Counted from the stretch's first letter, positions 33,951 through 45,337 are shown. The stretch: DNA of 64,000 bases from Hermatobates lingyangjiaoensis (GCA_026182355.1 JAPFBL010000003.1:930001-994000); one strand, 5' to 3'. Program-made: numbers and translations. Notes: generated by a model from the sequence alone, not told the origin.

Positions 33951-34090
33951 TATATATATATATATATATATAAAATAAATTCAAAACGAAGAAACACACA
34001 GAAAGACACAGACATAACTCACATCGATATTTCGACCATCGTGTCATCAGGAGGTGTGAAGAGCGAAGAGTCCCACAGGAAGGCTGGGCG
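33951..34090 (-). mobile_element. PLE terminus, family 4
   Basis: Minus strand: GAAGAGTCGCTC-like leader, hammerhead-like motif, then GTGAGTTATGTCTGTGTCTTTCTGTGTG..TTTGAATTTATTTTA and (TA)n. The GTGAGTTCTGTAGTGTCTTTCTGTG tail of the palindrome at 44871-44983 is a relative. Confidence 0.6.
34024..34050 (-). ncRNA. Hammerhead-like motif, PLE family 4
   Basis: Minus strand: CACCTC, CTGATGA (34050-34044), C, a weak stem II region, GAAA, TATC, GATGTG. Stem I CACCTC/GATGTG pairs 5 of 6 and the cleavage triplet would be AUC. Stem II is the poorest of the set (alternative CGA/TCG). Confidence 0.45.
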
Positions 34091-34092
34091 GT

Positions 34093-34135
34093 GACTAAGA
34101 TCTTTCAACCGTAACAAGCCGTCTTCGTCAGAGTC
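34093..34135 (-). ncRNA. Hammerhead-like motif, family 1, left arm
   Basis: Same core as the right arm; stem II has GACGG in place of GACCG, breaking one pair. Stem I is intact. Confidence 0.45.
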
Positions 34136-34157
34136 AAAAACCCTCAGTTGGGTTTTT

Positions 34158-34200
34158 GACTCTGACGAAGACCGCTTGTTACGGTTGAAAGATCTTAGTC
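34158..34200 (+). ncRNA. Hammerhead-like motif, family 1, right arm
   Basis: Consensus family-1 motif with all stems intact: GACT, CTGACGA, A, GACCG/CGGTT, GAAA, GATCTT, AGTC. Confidence 0.55.
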
Positions 34201-34262
34201 TTGTTTTCCCATTTCTTATTGTGGTTTGATCATTGATTGTTGTTTCACGTGTTAATGTGAAA

Positions 34263-34311
<49 letters not shown>

Positions 34312-34329
34312 GTTGGAAATACGATCCGC

Positions 34330-34560
34330 AACGGACAAATATAGTTCAATGTAGAAAAAGAAACATAGAGAAATGCAAATCACACACTCATAGTCTTTGA
34401 TTTTTGGTTTGAATCGTCTTCAGGAGAGATAGGAGAGGGAGACCAAGCGCACTGGTTCAGAGACAGTTGAAGTCTCCAACCTATCTTATCTTTCCTGAAG
34501 ATGGTTCAAACCGAAAATTAGAGACTGTAAGTGTGTGCCTTTGATTTCACTATGTTTATT
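34330..34560. mobile_element. PLE family 5 inverted pair
   Basis: Left side (34381-34450) and right side (34470-34530) are diverged reverse complements: GTCTTTGATTTTTGGTTTGAATC against GGTTCAAACCGAAAATTAGAGAC. Family 5 recurs at 52870-53063. (TA)n follows at 34561. Confidence 0.6.
34495..34526 (+). ncRNA. Hammerhead-like motif, PLE family 5
   Basis: CTTTC, CTGAAGA (34495-34501), extra T, stem II GGTT/AACC with a 2-nt loop, GAAA (34513-34516), ATTA, GAGAC. Stem I CTTTC/GAGAC pairs 4 of 5 with one wobble. The triplet would be UUA. The left-arm copy (34417-34423 region, minus) has AAAA for GAAA and is likely dead. Confidence 0.5.
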
Positions 34561-34693
34561 GATATATATATATATTGGTATATTTGGGGAGCAGGAGGTT
34601 ATCAAAAGGTAGTGGTAAGGTTTCCCCAGGGTCCTGGTTACCTTCCAGTCCTTGTTTGCATCTGGGAAGGTATATATATTTATATATATTGAC

Positions 34694-35322
34694 TTAAACG
34701 CCAAAAGCAAATGTCCAGAAAGATACAGGACCGGGACTATACATGCCCTTATACACAGAACATATAAAACATCGTCCGCATGGGAATTGTTCGATCACAG
34801 GATTAAGCAACTGAGGCAAAACTTCGTGAACAATGGTTATTCCAACAATTCATTTGACAAAGTCCTCAACAAATACCTCGCCAAAAAGAAGAAACTCCTA
34901 ACAGTACCACGGATCCCAACAGCAGAACGCACAACTTTTACTACAGGAACCTATTCACAGAGGCCTACAAAACAGATGAGCAGGTGCTAAAACAGATCCT
35001 CAAGAGGAATGTTGAATGCAAAGGACCCAACGACCGAATACAACTCCACATCTACTACAAGTCGCAAACTACAACCAATCTGGTAATACGAAATAGCCCG
35101 AATACCACCACATATGACCTACAGAAAGTCAACGTCATTTACGATTATAAATGTACGAAAGGAGAGTGTGAACTCCTGGCTAATTCCAAATACATTGGAA
35201 TGACGAGGACAACATTATCAAGACGCCTAACAATGCACCTTCAAAGTGGAGCCATGTTACCAGAAATAAGGAATCAGAAATATACTTACACAAGGATGAG
35301 TGCATGTTGTTCAACTGACTAG
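34694..35322 (+). pseudogene. Penelope-like element ORF: RT tail, linker and GIY-YIG endonuclease (truncated, frameshifted)
   Basis: PLEs encode a reverse transcriptase fused to a C-terminal GIY-YIG endonuclease. The 5' part is cut off by (TA)n at about 34675. Visible blocks: CPERYRTGTIHALIHRTYKTSS (about 34710-34780), then LFDHRIKQLRQNFVNNGYSN and VLNKYLAKKKKLL, typical of the region between RT and endonuclease. A one-base shift near 34930 moves the frame from the first to the second part, which resumes with NFYYRNLFTEAYKTDEQVLK at 34933. The endonuclease follows: NVIYDYKC (about 35130), Cys-x(4)-Cys, SKYIGMT (GIY-YIG core), LSRRLTMHL with the conserved Arg and His. The frame then ends at a stop at 35320, losing the C-terminal Glu/Asn part. 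It is the only PLE coding body in the window and explains the many termini around it. Not functional. Confidence 0.88.
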
Positions 35323-37009
35323 AAAGAGTATGTCAGTGGGTGGTTCCATGGAGTATACTTCTGTTTTATGTTGGAAAGCAGGAAAATTTCTTTCTTATTT
35401 TTTTTCTTTTCTCTAAAGGTTAGTCAAATGCCTTTACATTCGCTCAAAGACTAAGTATAGTAAATATATCGAACAATAGCAGAGAACTATAAGGAAATAC
35501 GAACAACAAATCAAAAAAATTATAGAGAAAGTAGAACTTTTTCTTGTTATATGAATAATTTAAGAAACGTTGTGCAGTTAGTGATTTGCTTATTGAGGCA
35601 AACGGAAGAATAATCGTGCAGACTACATGTGGAGATAATTTCATTAACTTTTTTACCTATAATGAGTAAATAATACATAATAACTAATTGCACTACCATA
35701 GACTTACGCTGTTAATAGTCCGAAGTATTTAGAAAACAATACCAATAATACATTAATTTTTAATACATCCAAAGAAAAATTAGATAACAATATGGAAGCA
35801 GCAATTGGATATAGGTTAAGTTTTGGTTGTAAGAGTAGAAACATAAGTTACGTAAAAGATGCTAAACATTTTACAAAGCAGGTAGATTACAAAGTTAAAT
35901 ATGTTGATATTTAATTATTTTAAAAGAATTGGTTTCCGGAATTATAGAAAAGAACTAAGTTATCCATGTGTCTCAACGTTTTATCGACTCTTATTCTAAA
36001 TTTAACAACGATACTATAAACATTTCTAGAGTCGATATATGAAAAGTAACTGTATTTTTTAATATAAAAGACTATAATAAAAAATAAAACCATGTTAAGT
36101 GAGAAAAATATGTAAGTAAAGGTTCAAGCCTTTGGATAGAGCATTATTGGATAGAGCGAACAGTTCTTTTCATAACAAGATAAAAATGATTTAAAAATAA
36201 ACCGGAATGAATTTCTAATTTTCTCTGTAAATTTCTGTAATTGCCATTTATACGGTGATGAAGATAGATAAAATAATTTCCCCAAACAATTAATTACGAG
36301 TATGGTTGGTTCGGCTTCATATGTCTTATGCAAATAGTTAATGTTTTGAGTTCTTTAATTAGTAAAATATCCGGAAGCTTGATTACAAATTATATTGATA
36401 TTAAGTAAGCATATAGATTCATTAGTTTTGATGTAAAGTATTCTTTTTATAAATTTACTTGTACCTGATCTTTCAAGTTTACTGTAGGAGGTACTAGTTA
36501 ATTATCCCCCTTCCCCCCCCCCCCAACCATACCAACCACTATTATCATAATGATCCTATTAATGAATTTATATATGGTTAACAGTCAAATTGAAACATAC
36601 TACTACAAAAAAATTGGGTCTTCCTATGGGTATATAATAATATATAATGGCTTATCTGCTCCCCTGAGTAATTTACGAGTACTATGGTATTTTTTTTAAA
36701 TTAAAATATTAATTTCAATTCTATCTAATCAAGTTTAATAGTTCCGATGTATTGACGATGTAATATACCTTTGTTACAAAAGTATAAAATCTGAATAAAA
36801 GTTATTTTATAACAAAATTAAATTCATTAACGCCAACAATTCAATTTACTAAGAAATAATAAATAATTTGACCTTCATAGATCCCTTAAAGACTTAACTT
36901 TTAGTGTGTATAGCAGTAGTACGTTTCACCTATGGCAACACATTTTGGAACAAGTGAAAGGATCACGACCTCAAACACTTCAAACAACTATATATATATA
37001 TATAAACTA
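35323..37009. other. Unannotated stretch
   Basis: 35662-35702 repeats a sequence found after the PLE pair at 16300. A C12 run lies at 36513-36524. No gene seen. Confidence 0.4.
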
Positions 37010-37110
37010 GAATTTAAAAAGAACACATAGAAAGGAAATCACTGAACTCACTACTATATTTCGATGTCCTCGTCTTCAGGAAAAGAAGTGAATCGCTCCA
37101 AAGGCTGATA
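37010..37110 (-). mobile_element. PLE terminus, family 4-like, with weak hammerhead-like motif
   Basis: Minus strand: CTGAAGA (37079-37073), C, GAGGACATC, GAAA, TATA, then GTAGTGAGTTCAGTG and CTTTCTATGTG, followed by (TA) at about 36990. The tail matches the GTGAGTTCTGTAGTGTCTTTCTGTG tails at 34 and 44.9 kb. Stem II is only 2-3 bp. Confidence 0.5.
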
Positions 37111-37877
37111 ACGACTGACTTGGCGTTCGAACTGAAGCACTCAAACAGTGTAGCCAACTTTCGGAGGAAAGGTAGGCAGGGAAGATAAAGAGATAAAAGC
37201 CAAATAAAAATTAAAAAATGAAAACATTTAACTAAAATAAAATTAAAAGCTGATAACAACTTAAAAAAAAATAAATGAATAAATAAAAAATCAACGATTG
37301 AGGTTAAGCCCAGGAGTCGATCTACCGCCCAGAAGACTAGTAAGTGCTTCTTCTGAAGCTCTCAGAGTAACTTTTGATATATATATCGAAATATTTCGAT
37401 GTATAAATATATAATTAAAAGAAACAGTCTAGCGGACTTTTTTAAATAAAATAAATTCTTTCATTTTGAATTTATTTTATATATATATATATATATATAT
37501 ACAATTCTTTGTACTAGGAAGCCTCATTTACTATAGAATGACTAGAATACCCTGATAATGTTCTACGAGAGTAAAACATGTCCTGTTAGTTAGTTTGGTT
37601 AAAATTAATTAGTTTAATATATAGTTACTGGTGATATGTAGTTTACTCGTAATATATACTTAATTAGTACAGTGTCAATTAGTTAAAATGGCTGAATACG
37701 AAAGAAAAAAATTGGAAAATTGTTTTTTATATTTAAAAAAAAATCCTGCAACACCTAAGACAATCATGCAGAACCCTAGAAAAATTTTCAAAAAAGTAAT
37801 AAAACTTGAGATTGGCATCAGGTTTTTGAACACGTGTTTATAAGAAATATTGTCCCCAATATGCACCAATATATATT

Positions 37878-37915
<38 letters not shown>

Positions 37916-40900
37916 CAAGTAAAATATATTTATTAGTGAATGTTGGTGAATAGTGAATTAGTTGAATTAGTGAATTACCATATATTTGGTAATTTAAATA
38001 AGAAGTGAAATGAACATTATGATCGAAGATTTGAATAGTATAGCCGGTAATGAAAATGATTGTCGGTAATAATTTCAACATAGCCTTAGATTTTGTATGT
38101 TGGTATATTAATTTTGTGTATTGATATGGGAATGATTTATGAAATAAATATTAGGAGCAATGATCAATATTGGAAACATTAGATTTAAGGTGGAACTCAT
38201 GTTTCGTTCTTGGCAGGCTAAGCGGTTTTATGTTATTTTCTTTCTGTGTCGGTCAAGCTAAAGTTGTTCTAAGGTTGCATGACAAAAATAATGAAGACGG
38301 TTAACATGAAGGTGGGGAAGATATGTATAAAACTGCCAGAAATACACTTGGTTTAATGTATTTAAGAAGACTTGAACTCTGACTGACAGTATGACATGTA
38401 CAGCTGTCAAGGAGAACAATTCCAATATTAAACATACTAACTGGTGATTGAATAAATTTTATATCCACAAAGTTATGTAGTTTTGTCTGTGGCTGATTTA
38501 CATGAGTACATATTGTCAGTTTGAAGCCCATATTCACTCAACAAACAATTCTCATTCAAGGATCGACGCCGTTGTCACAAGGTTCTTAGTGGTCATAACA
38601 AACAGGCAGGCAGCTAAGGGTTCTACTTAGGTCCTATTTACGTCCCAGATGACACCAATGATTTGTATGTCTAATATAAAATTAGCTAAGTTATGCATTT
38701 TTAAAACTATATCATAATTATGTTGTAAAACATTTATAATAATGATTTAGACATTTTTTTGTGGATATCCATGTTTTAGTCTTTAACTAGTTAGAACGTA
38801 TTTGTTTTACATTTTTTTAACAACGCATTTTATCAAACAATTTAATTTTCGGCGGAATTGAGGTTATATGACGACCTACAGAACCAAGGAATTTCGAAGG
38901 GTAATTGATTATTGTTTTCACGTTTAAATGCCAAAGAACTGAAAGATATTTAGAACAGTAACTCATTTACTATTCCTTCAGCGAAGAAAAGACTGAAATC
39001 AAAGAGGCAGTTTAAACATCCTTGAAAGAGGAAAGATGAAATATCTGCTTACTTCTCACAATGTTAAAGGAACATCACAAACAATCACTACTCTAAGATG
39101 TGTTATTTTCATTCACATTGGTCTGAAAATTAACTGTTATACAAGTTATTTAACATGTATTATAAATATTTTTATAAGATCTTCATTTATCAGAATATTA
39201 TTTATAAAAATTCTTTTTTTGAAATACAATTCCATCTCTCTTGAAATTGGAGTGTAACCAACTCAACAAAGATGAAATAGTTTCATCCACTCATACTACT
39301 TACTCCTCTATTTTACACCCGTTTTATTGTTGACATATTTTTCACCTGGCCCCAAGGCAGTTCCGAACTTGACTCCTTCATACTGAATTTTAAAACTTTC
39401 TGCACTTCTGTGTTCTTCACCCACAACATTTCATCCCCCCACTATTTCTTTTATCGATATCAACATTACCCTCCAAGGTAACACCCTCATTGCCTTTGTC
39501 CACTGAGTTCACCTTAGTACCTTTACTTTAATAGTTGAATTGACTTACCAGTTTGAATTCACAAGGTGCACTCTATCTTTGTTATAATGTAATTCCGAAA
39601 AAAAAACAAAAAATGCTGCTCATTTTATTCAAAAACTAATGAGATCTTTTAACTACAAATCCGCTAACATATTGAAACAGAATTTATTAATAACTTCTAT
39701 ACATTACCTATAGTAAACTAAAAAGGACAGAATTTCTCTTTTGAGACAGGTGTTCCACATTTCATAGCAAATAGATATTTTTTTTAGACGAATGTTAATT
39801 TTTACAGTTGATTATGTAAATAAGATTGTCACCTAGATGTTAAAGCATTGTTGTTGGTTTAAACTTGAATCACGGCGTCCCAGCAGGAATGTGAACGTGA
39901 CACATTTGCCAAGTGATGTTGATCCTAGAAATTAGAATTGGTCTTCAGAGTGGGGTTAGGAGCCTTCCAGAGGAGGCACCTTATTTAGTTAAGCTGAGAA
40001 GCAGAAGGATATTTTACTTTTCCATATTTATACCTAATTCAACATATTTCAAATGTATACAGCTAAATATTTTACCATTTATCTTTTAAATCATATTTTA
40101 ATTGTTTGAATAATTTTTATAAATTTTATCATTGCTTTTGATTGATTTAGTCTTTAGTTCAGTAAGTTTGACAGCACCCTAAATCCCTTTCAAGACATCC
40201 TTTGACATTCTTTTCTCTACTCCTGTAGTAAATATTAGCAGGTTGGTTCTCTCTTAATATAAATGAAAACTCCACTTCTAGATGTTTCCACTATCAAAAC
40301 AACATGATCTCATAATCCCAAAATCAGATATCTGTTCTCCAGGTATTCTGAAACATATCTATCAAGCTAATCTACTAACTACTAAACGATTACCTAGCTG
40401 ATCATACTTAGGAAGCATATGCTGAAATAAAAATGGCTCAACTTAACAGAACTAAACAGAAGTAGAAATTAACTTCAGCTTTACTAACTGGGTCAACAAT
40501 GAATATTAACGACTAATCATATAGAGTACTATCACATATTACTATTATCACATAATCACATAGAGTACTATTTTATAATATTACTTTGTAGTGACTAATA
40601 TGTAGTGATTTAAACGTTATTATTATTATCCTTATATTGACTCAAAAACGGTCTTTGCGGAGAACAGTAAAACAGTAAGCACTAATATACTGATAAACCA
40701 TTAAGACAGCTGAAAAGAAGATAATTTTGAAGTAAAATAAAATAAATGTTTTGACTTTATTTCCATTTCCTTACGTACAGTCTCATTGTTTCTTATCACA
40801 TCCAAATAATTACAAATCACTTAGTACAAAACTAGTATAAATAATATTTTTAGGCCCAGGAATTTTGCTAAAGATTCATTTTTAGTCATATTTCTTCATC

Positions 40901-43107
40901 TAAATAACTTACTGTGAACCAAGAAATGAGTCGCATAATGAAGAGCTTCCTTGATCAGTTTCGGAGGGAATCCTTCCTAAGGCAGTCTCTCCTCACTTCC
41001 CTTCAGCCATTCATATTGCAATCAATTGTAATTCTGACAACTTAAAACTCAGTGATTGTTCATGCTTACTTGAAAGAGTAAAGAAAAGTATCACCTGCCG
41101 TTCACATCTGTATCGAATTACAGAGATTATCGAAAAATTAAATAAATCGTATTTATAAACTTTGGCTTCTCTATCCAGTATTAAAATATTTGAAGTTTTT
41201 AGCTTATTAAAATAAATAGAGTTATTAAAATATAACGCTAAGATATGCAGGTATCCAAGAATAAAATACCATAATTCCATTAACACTATGTCACATACGA
41301 ATGATATTTAACCTTTCATTACAAATATAAATAATAATCATAAGAAAGAACACTCTTTCTATTCCATCACTGTCTCTCTTTCACTAAATTCAATCTTCCC
41401 TTCTCTTTTCCACCCTATTTTCCACACTGTCCTTGTTCTCTCTTGATTTGGGATTATTCAGCTTGTTAGGCGCTCCAAGTCTTTAATTAGTTCAGTGTTA
41501 ACGTTTTAAAAGGGGATACATACATTCAACAATTATTTTAATTGTTTGTAACTAACTTGAATTAACCTAACATTTATTTTCATATACCCATTGCAGCTCA
41601 TAATAACTTTTATTATAATTTCATTATAGTTTCAGATTTTATTGTATTATTTGTAGGGTATTTGAAAAAGTTATCATAGAATAGTGAGTGACTTTGGCTG
41701 AAGTATGTTATAGGGTAGGAGGGGACAAGAGAAGTCAGGTTAGGGCGTGTATGAAACGATGGTGAGCTTTTGTTTGACTCAACATGGTCTGAAATCCCAA
41801 AATAAGAGTAACCCATGGAAGGGTGGCGTAATTGATACTAAGTGCAGACAGAGCGGCAAGAGTCGAGTGAGTTGTGGTATTAATAGTGAAGATTTGTAGC
41901 GAGATTTATGTGGCAGTGGTGATAGGATCTAGGCAGCACTGGCGGCAGATTAGCGCTTCACCGACCCTCTCTAATTGGAAAGTCTAAAACCGTCCATCTC
42001 ACAGATAACTCCCAAGACATACTTATATATACACAAATTAATACAAAATTACAAACTTCATCTAGTGAACAATGTAGTCAACTATTCAACCAAATGTTTT
42101 GCTTGCCCTCGTTGTTTATTATGCCATACATGTTTATAAAGTAGAGCGGATTCGCCAACAACTTTGTCAAGAAAGAGAGGTCATTCTACAGCAAGATATT
42201 TCAGTGGGTATAGCAGATGTATACCCACAAGGCCACAAATAGATCTAACTGACTTTTCATAGTATCATACTCGTACTTCGTGTCATAGAGTAGATTCCCA
42301 TCATTTTAAGAACTTGCATTCTTCATTTTCATCCTGAAACTCTCTCAGTTGAAAAACAACACAAGGGGGTAATATGAAGAGAGATTAAAACATTTTTAAA
42401 CCCTGGAACATTAAAATAAGTGGAAGTAAATAATGAACGGCATTTTCTGCCCACTAATATTTTTATCCTACAATGAACATGAGAAATTAGATTTCATGTT
42501 TTGAGGTGGACAAAGTCATTTTGACGTTTTTTTTTTCATAAGCTCTGTGTTTGCTTAGGTATGCATTCAAAAGTTTGTGGGTATACTACAGGCCATTCTT
42601 TTTGATTGATAATAAATCATGTTTTACAAAACCATGGGCTCTGTATTTAGTATATAAATCTAGTGTACTGCTAGTTCTAGTTAATATTCTGTCAGGTAAA
42701 AGTTACTTGTTTACCTAAAATGTGATTTAAGAAACTCAATTTTCTCCTAACCTTTTAACTTCATACTGCTGAATATTTGAGGATATTTGAGCATTAATAA
42801 AGGTTCAATTTTCAATAACCAAAAGGTCAGTTTTGCAATAAATTATTATTTCTTTTTGATTTTGAAAGCTTGTAGAAATAATAGAGGCCACATCGTTTGG
42901 GGGATCATAATGAAATTATATATAAAAATTTCACCTTTTATATGAATTCGGATACTTTTTTATAATAATTTCATTTTGTGATGTCAGAATATTTTTTTGG
43001 GTCAAACAGGTAACTATAAAAAAATAATATTGAGTGAGAAATGTTTACCTAAAATTAGTACATTACTAATTGATACTCCTAATTTTACAAAATTTATTGA
43101 GAAAAAA
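37111..43107. other. Long unannotated stretch with (TA)n tracts
   Basis: (TA)n at 37478-37501 and 37878-37914. 37378-37405 has a TCGAAATATTTCGA palindrome. GC-richer patches at 39300-39490, 39870-40010 and 41820-42000 have no recognisable exon. No RNA gene seen. Confidence 0.4.
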
Positions 43108-43376
43108 AGTTCAATAAATTCTGAACGTTTATGCAAAAGCAATAGATAGATGACAGTGATCAGATGAAACACCTCGTTCAATATTTCCATTTTTTCCCTT
43201 TCTTCTTCATTATAGGACCAATTATTTCAAGTTTGTTATTAAAACAAAAATTTAGTTGATCTCAACGAGTTTGATATTATTCACTTGCATTCAAGTTGAG
43301 TATAAACCACTCCAGATTTTTTTTATTTGTCATATTAAGGAATATTTTTTATTTTGAAAAAATGCCTGATACCTTC
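43108..43376 (+). repeat. Large inverted repeat, left arm (269 bp)
   Basis: Reverse complement of 43874-44142, same length, with about 7 mismatches by eye (for example TTCAAGTTGAG against GTCAAGTAGTG near 43298). It includes the family B motif. No ORF. Confidence 0.9.
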
Positions 43377-43830
43377 TTTCCTATTTTTCTTCACAAAAAG
43401 AAGTCAATTTCTTCCTTTTTTTGTAAAGTTATATTTACCGCTGAATAAAAGACAAAAATTTTTAAACATTGTGAATTATTTTTCATTTTGCAAAACGTTA
43501 TCATAAGCACTTACAGATAATCAATTTAAATGGTCTATGAAAATATGTCTAATTACACAGACAGAATTCAAGTAAATAACTGACTAGAGACATATATATA
43601 TATATATATATATACTCGTATATATATTAGTATATTTTGGGAGCAGACCTTCATTTAGACATGTTTTATTAAAGAGTATGAATTAATCTTGTTTTGTAAC
43701 TTTATTTTCAATACCAGGCTTAGAAAACTTGAGAGATTAAATAAAAAACGAACAAAAATGAAGATCGGCATACTCTATAATAAAACATATATATATATTT
43801 AAGGTATATATATATATATATATATACTTC

Positions 43831-43872
<42 letters not shown>

Positions 43873-43873
43873 T
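43377..43873. other. Spacer of the large inverted repeat
   Basis: About 0.5 kb with four (TA)n tracts (43592-43614, 43785-43800, 43803-43825 and 43831-43870). No gene. Confidence 0.6.
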
Positions 43874-44142
43874 GAAGGTATCAGGCATTTTTTCAAAATA
43901 AAAAATATTCATTAATATGACAAATAAAAAAAATCTGGAGTGGTTTATACACTACTTGACTGCAAGTGAATAATATCAAACTCGTTGAGATCAACTAAAT
44001 TTTTGTTTTAATAACAAACTTGAAATAATTGGTCCTATAATGAAGAAGAAAGGGAAAAAATGGAAATATTGAACGAGGTGTTTCATCTGATCACTGTCAT
44101 CTATCTATTGCTTTTGAATAAACGTTCAGAATTTATTGAACT
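43874..44142 (-). repeat. Large inverted repeat, right arm (269 bp)
   Basis: Ends exactly where a hammerhead-like motif begins (CTGATGA at 44144), so the repeat boundary coincides with a PLE terminus. The arm may be part of a PLE-mobilised unit. Confidence 0.9.
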
Positions 44143-44143
44143 C

Positions 44144-44172
44144 CTGATGACGAACAACAGTTCGAAATATTG
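44144..44172 (+). ncRNA. Hammerhead-like motif at the inverted-repeat edge
   Basis: AACTC, CTGATGA (44144-44150), extra C, stem II GAAC/GTTC with an AACA loop, GAAA (44164-44167), TATT, GAATT. Stem I AACTC/GAATT pairs 4 of 5; AATATT is palindromic. A PLE-type tail (GTAAGTGTTCTCTTTATTC..) and (TA)n follow. Confidence 0.55.
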
Positions 44173-44239
44173 AATTCTGTAAGTGTTCTCTTTATTCTTT
44201 TTCTGTGTCGTGCTTTGTGTAATTTAAAGTGTTATATAT

Positions 44240-44282
<43 letters not shown>

Positions 44283-44290
<8 letters not shown>

Positions 44291-44638
44291 CGATGTTGAC
44301 TAATGGGAGTAGAGTTACAGGTCCATGCGTAAGGTCCCAGTTGCCCGCTGCTCAGCAAAAAGCCTTTGCGTTCTGCCAATAGGTATAGAGGTTGCACAGT
44401 CCCTCTGTGTTAAATGATGTTTGGCAGAAAACATTAGCCTCACTTTAAATAGAAAGGGAACAGGAGTTCACTGTAAAGTGAGGCTAATGTTTTCTGCCAA
44501 ACATCATTTAACACAGAGGGACTGTGCAACCTCTATACCTATTGGCAGAACGCAAAGGCTTTTTGCTGAGCAGCGGGCAACTGGGACCTTACGCATGGAC
44601 CTGTAACTCTACTCCCATTGGTCAACATCGCAACAAAT
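44283..44638. repeat. Near-perfect palindrome: 165-bp arms, 26-nt loop
   Basis: Arms 44283-44447 and 44474-44638 differ at one position only (CTAATGGG against CCAATGGG). The arms are far richer in GC than the surroundings, abut (TA)n on the left (44233-44284), and have no recognised coding content. The loop is 44448-44473. Such fidelity implies a recent origin or arm-to-arm gene conversion. A transcript would form a 165-bp RNA duplex. Confidence 0.95.
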
Positions 44639-44783
44639 CATATTCCTTTTCCCCGGACAACTCATAGAAAACTATAAGTTTAGCTTGTATCCCGCCAAGT
44701 TAACTAATTTAGAGAATGAAGTGGTAAAAGGCCTAGATGCCTGTCCACTAATTTGGCATGCACCTTGCTGTGCATGGCTAGCT

Positions 44784-44806
44784 GACCCTTGACCCTTGAC
44801 CCTTGA
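44784..44806 (+). repeat. GACCCTT heptamer, three tandem copies
   Basis: Three GACCCTT units just before a (TA)n tract. It looks like the slipped 3' tail of a retroelement; GGACAACTCATAGAAAACTA..GCATGGCTAGCTGACCC upstream would be its end. Class unknown. Confidence 0.6.
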
Positions 44807-44810
44807 AAAC

Positions 44811-44842
<32 letters not shown>

Positions 44843-44870
44843 ATAATGAAAGATCCGTGTGGACAATAAA

Positions 44871-44983
44871 CACTTTAACACAGAGAAAAGAACAGAAAGA
44901 CACTACAGAACTCACTACTCACTTCGAAATATCGAAGTGAGTTCTGTAGTGTCTTTCTGTGTTCTTTTCTCTGTGTTAAAGTG
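44871..44983. mobile_element. PLE-terminus palindrome, family 4-like (51-56 bp arms)
   Basis: Left arm 44871-44926, right arm 44933-44983, spacer AAATAT. The arms are the GTGAGTTCTGTAGTGTC..TCTGTG tail. The join falls inside the hammerhead-like core (TTCGAAATATCGAA), so both arms keep GAAATATCG but both lost CTGANGA. (TA)n lies on both sides. Confidence 0.65.
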
Positions 44984-45059
44984 TATATATATATGTTCAA
45001 AGTGTGACAGTTATGACCACAAAATATTTATTAAGCTGAGATAGAATAAGAAATATGTC

Positions 45060-45301
45060 ATGTTCCATTAATTAATTGTTACATTTTTACAATATAATGG
45101 GAATTATAATATTTTTATGTGTATAATAACTTAGGATTGTGTTTATCGGTTTATATTACATTGAGTTGTCTATTGTACAAAGAGAGCTTTAAACAACTCT
45201 GCTTTGTGGTTTATGTTTACTTTTGACTTATAAAACCTACACTTGACTGTTGTAATTAAGAAATATTTCTTCCATTATAATGTCCTTCATTATCAAAACA
45301 A

Positions 45302-45337
<36 letters not shown>

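Larger units (their letters stand above)
34093..34260. mobile_element. PLE family 1 inverted pair (51-bp arms, 6-nt spacer)
   Basis: Arms 34093-34143 and 34150-34200 with spacer TCAGTT; about one mismatch (GCCGTC against GACCGC). Only the right side extends into the outer family-1 sequence (TTGTTTTCCC..CACGTG..) and then (TA)n at 34267-34309; the left side was lost at the join to family 4. Confidence 0.7.

Noticed and set aside
33484..34047. ORFs rich in Ile-Tyr repeats (33484-33699, 33844-34047, 37884-38081, 44170-44382, 45243-45464, 52683-52916)
   Set aside because: They are (TA)n microsatellites read in frame, not proteins.
44283..44638. Palindrome as a PLE terminus pair
   Set aside because: The arms contain no CTGANGA/GAAA motif and do not match any of the terminus families here, so the class is left open.
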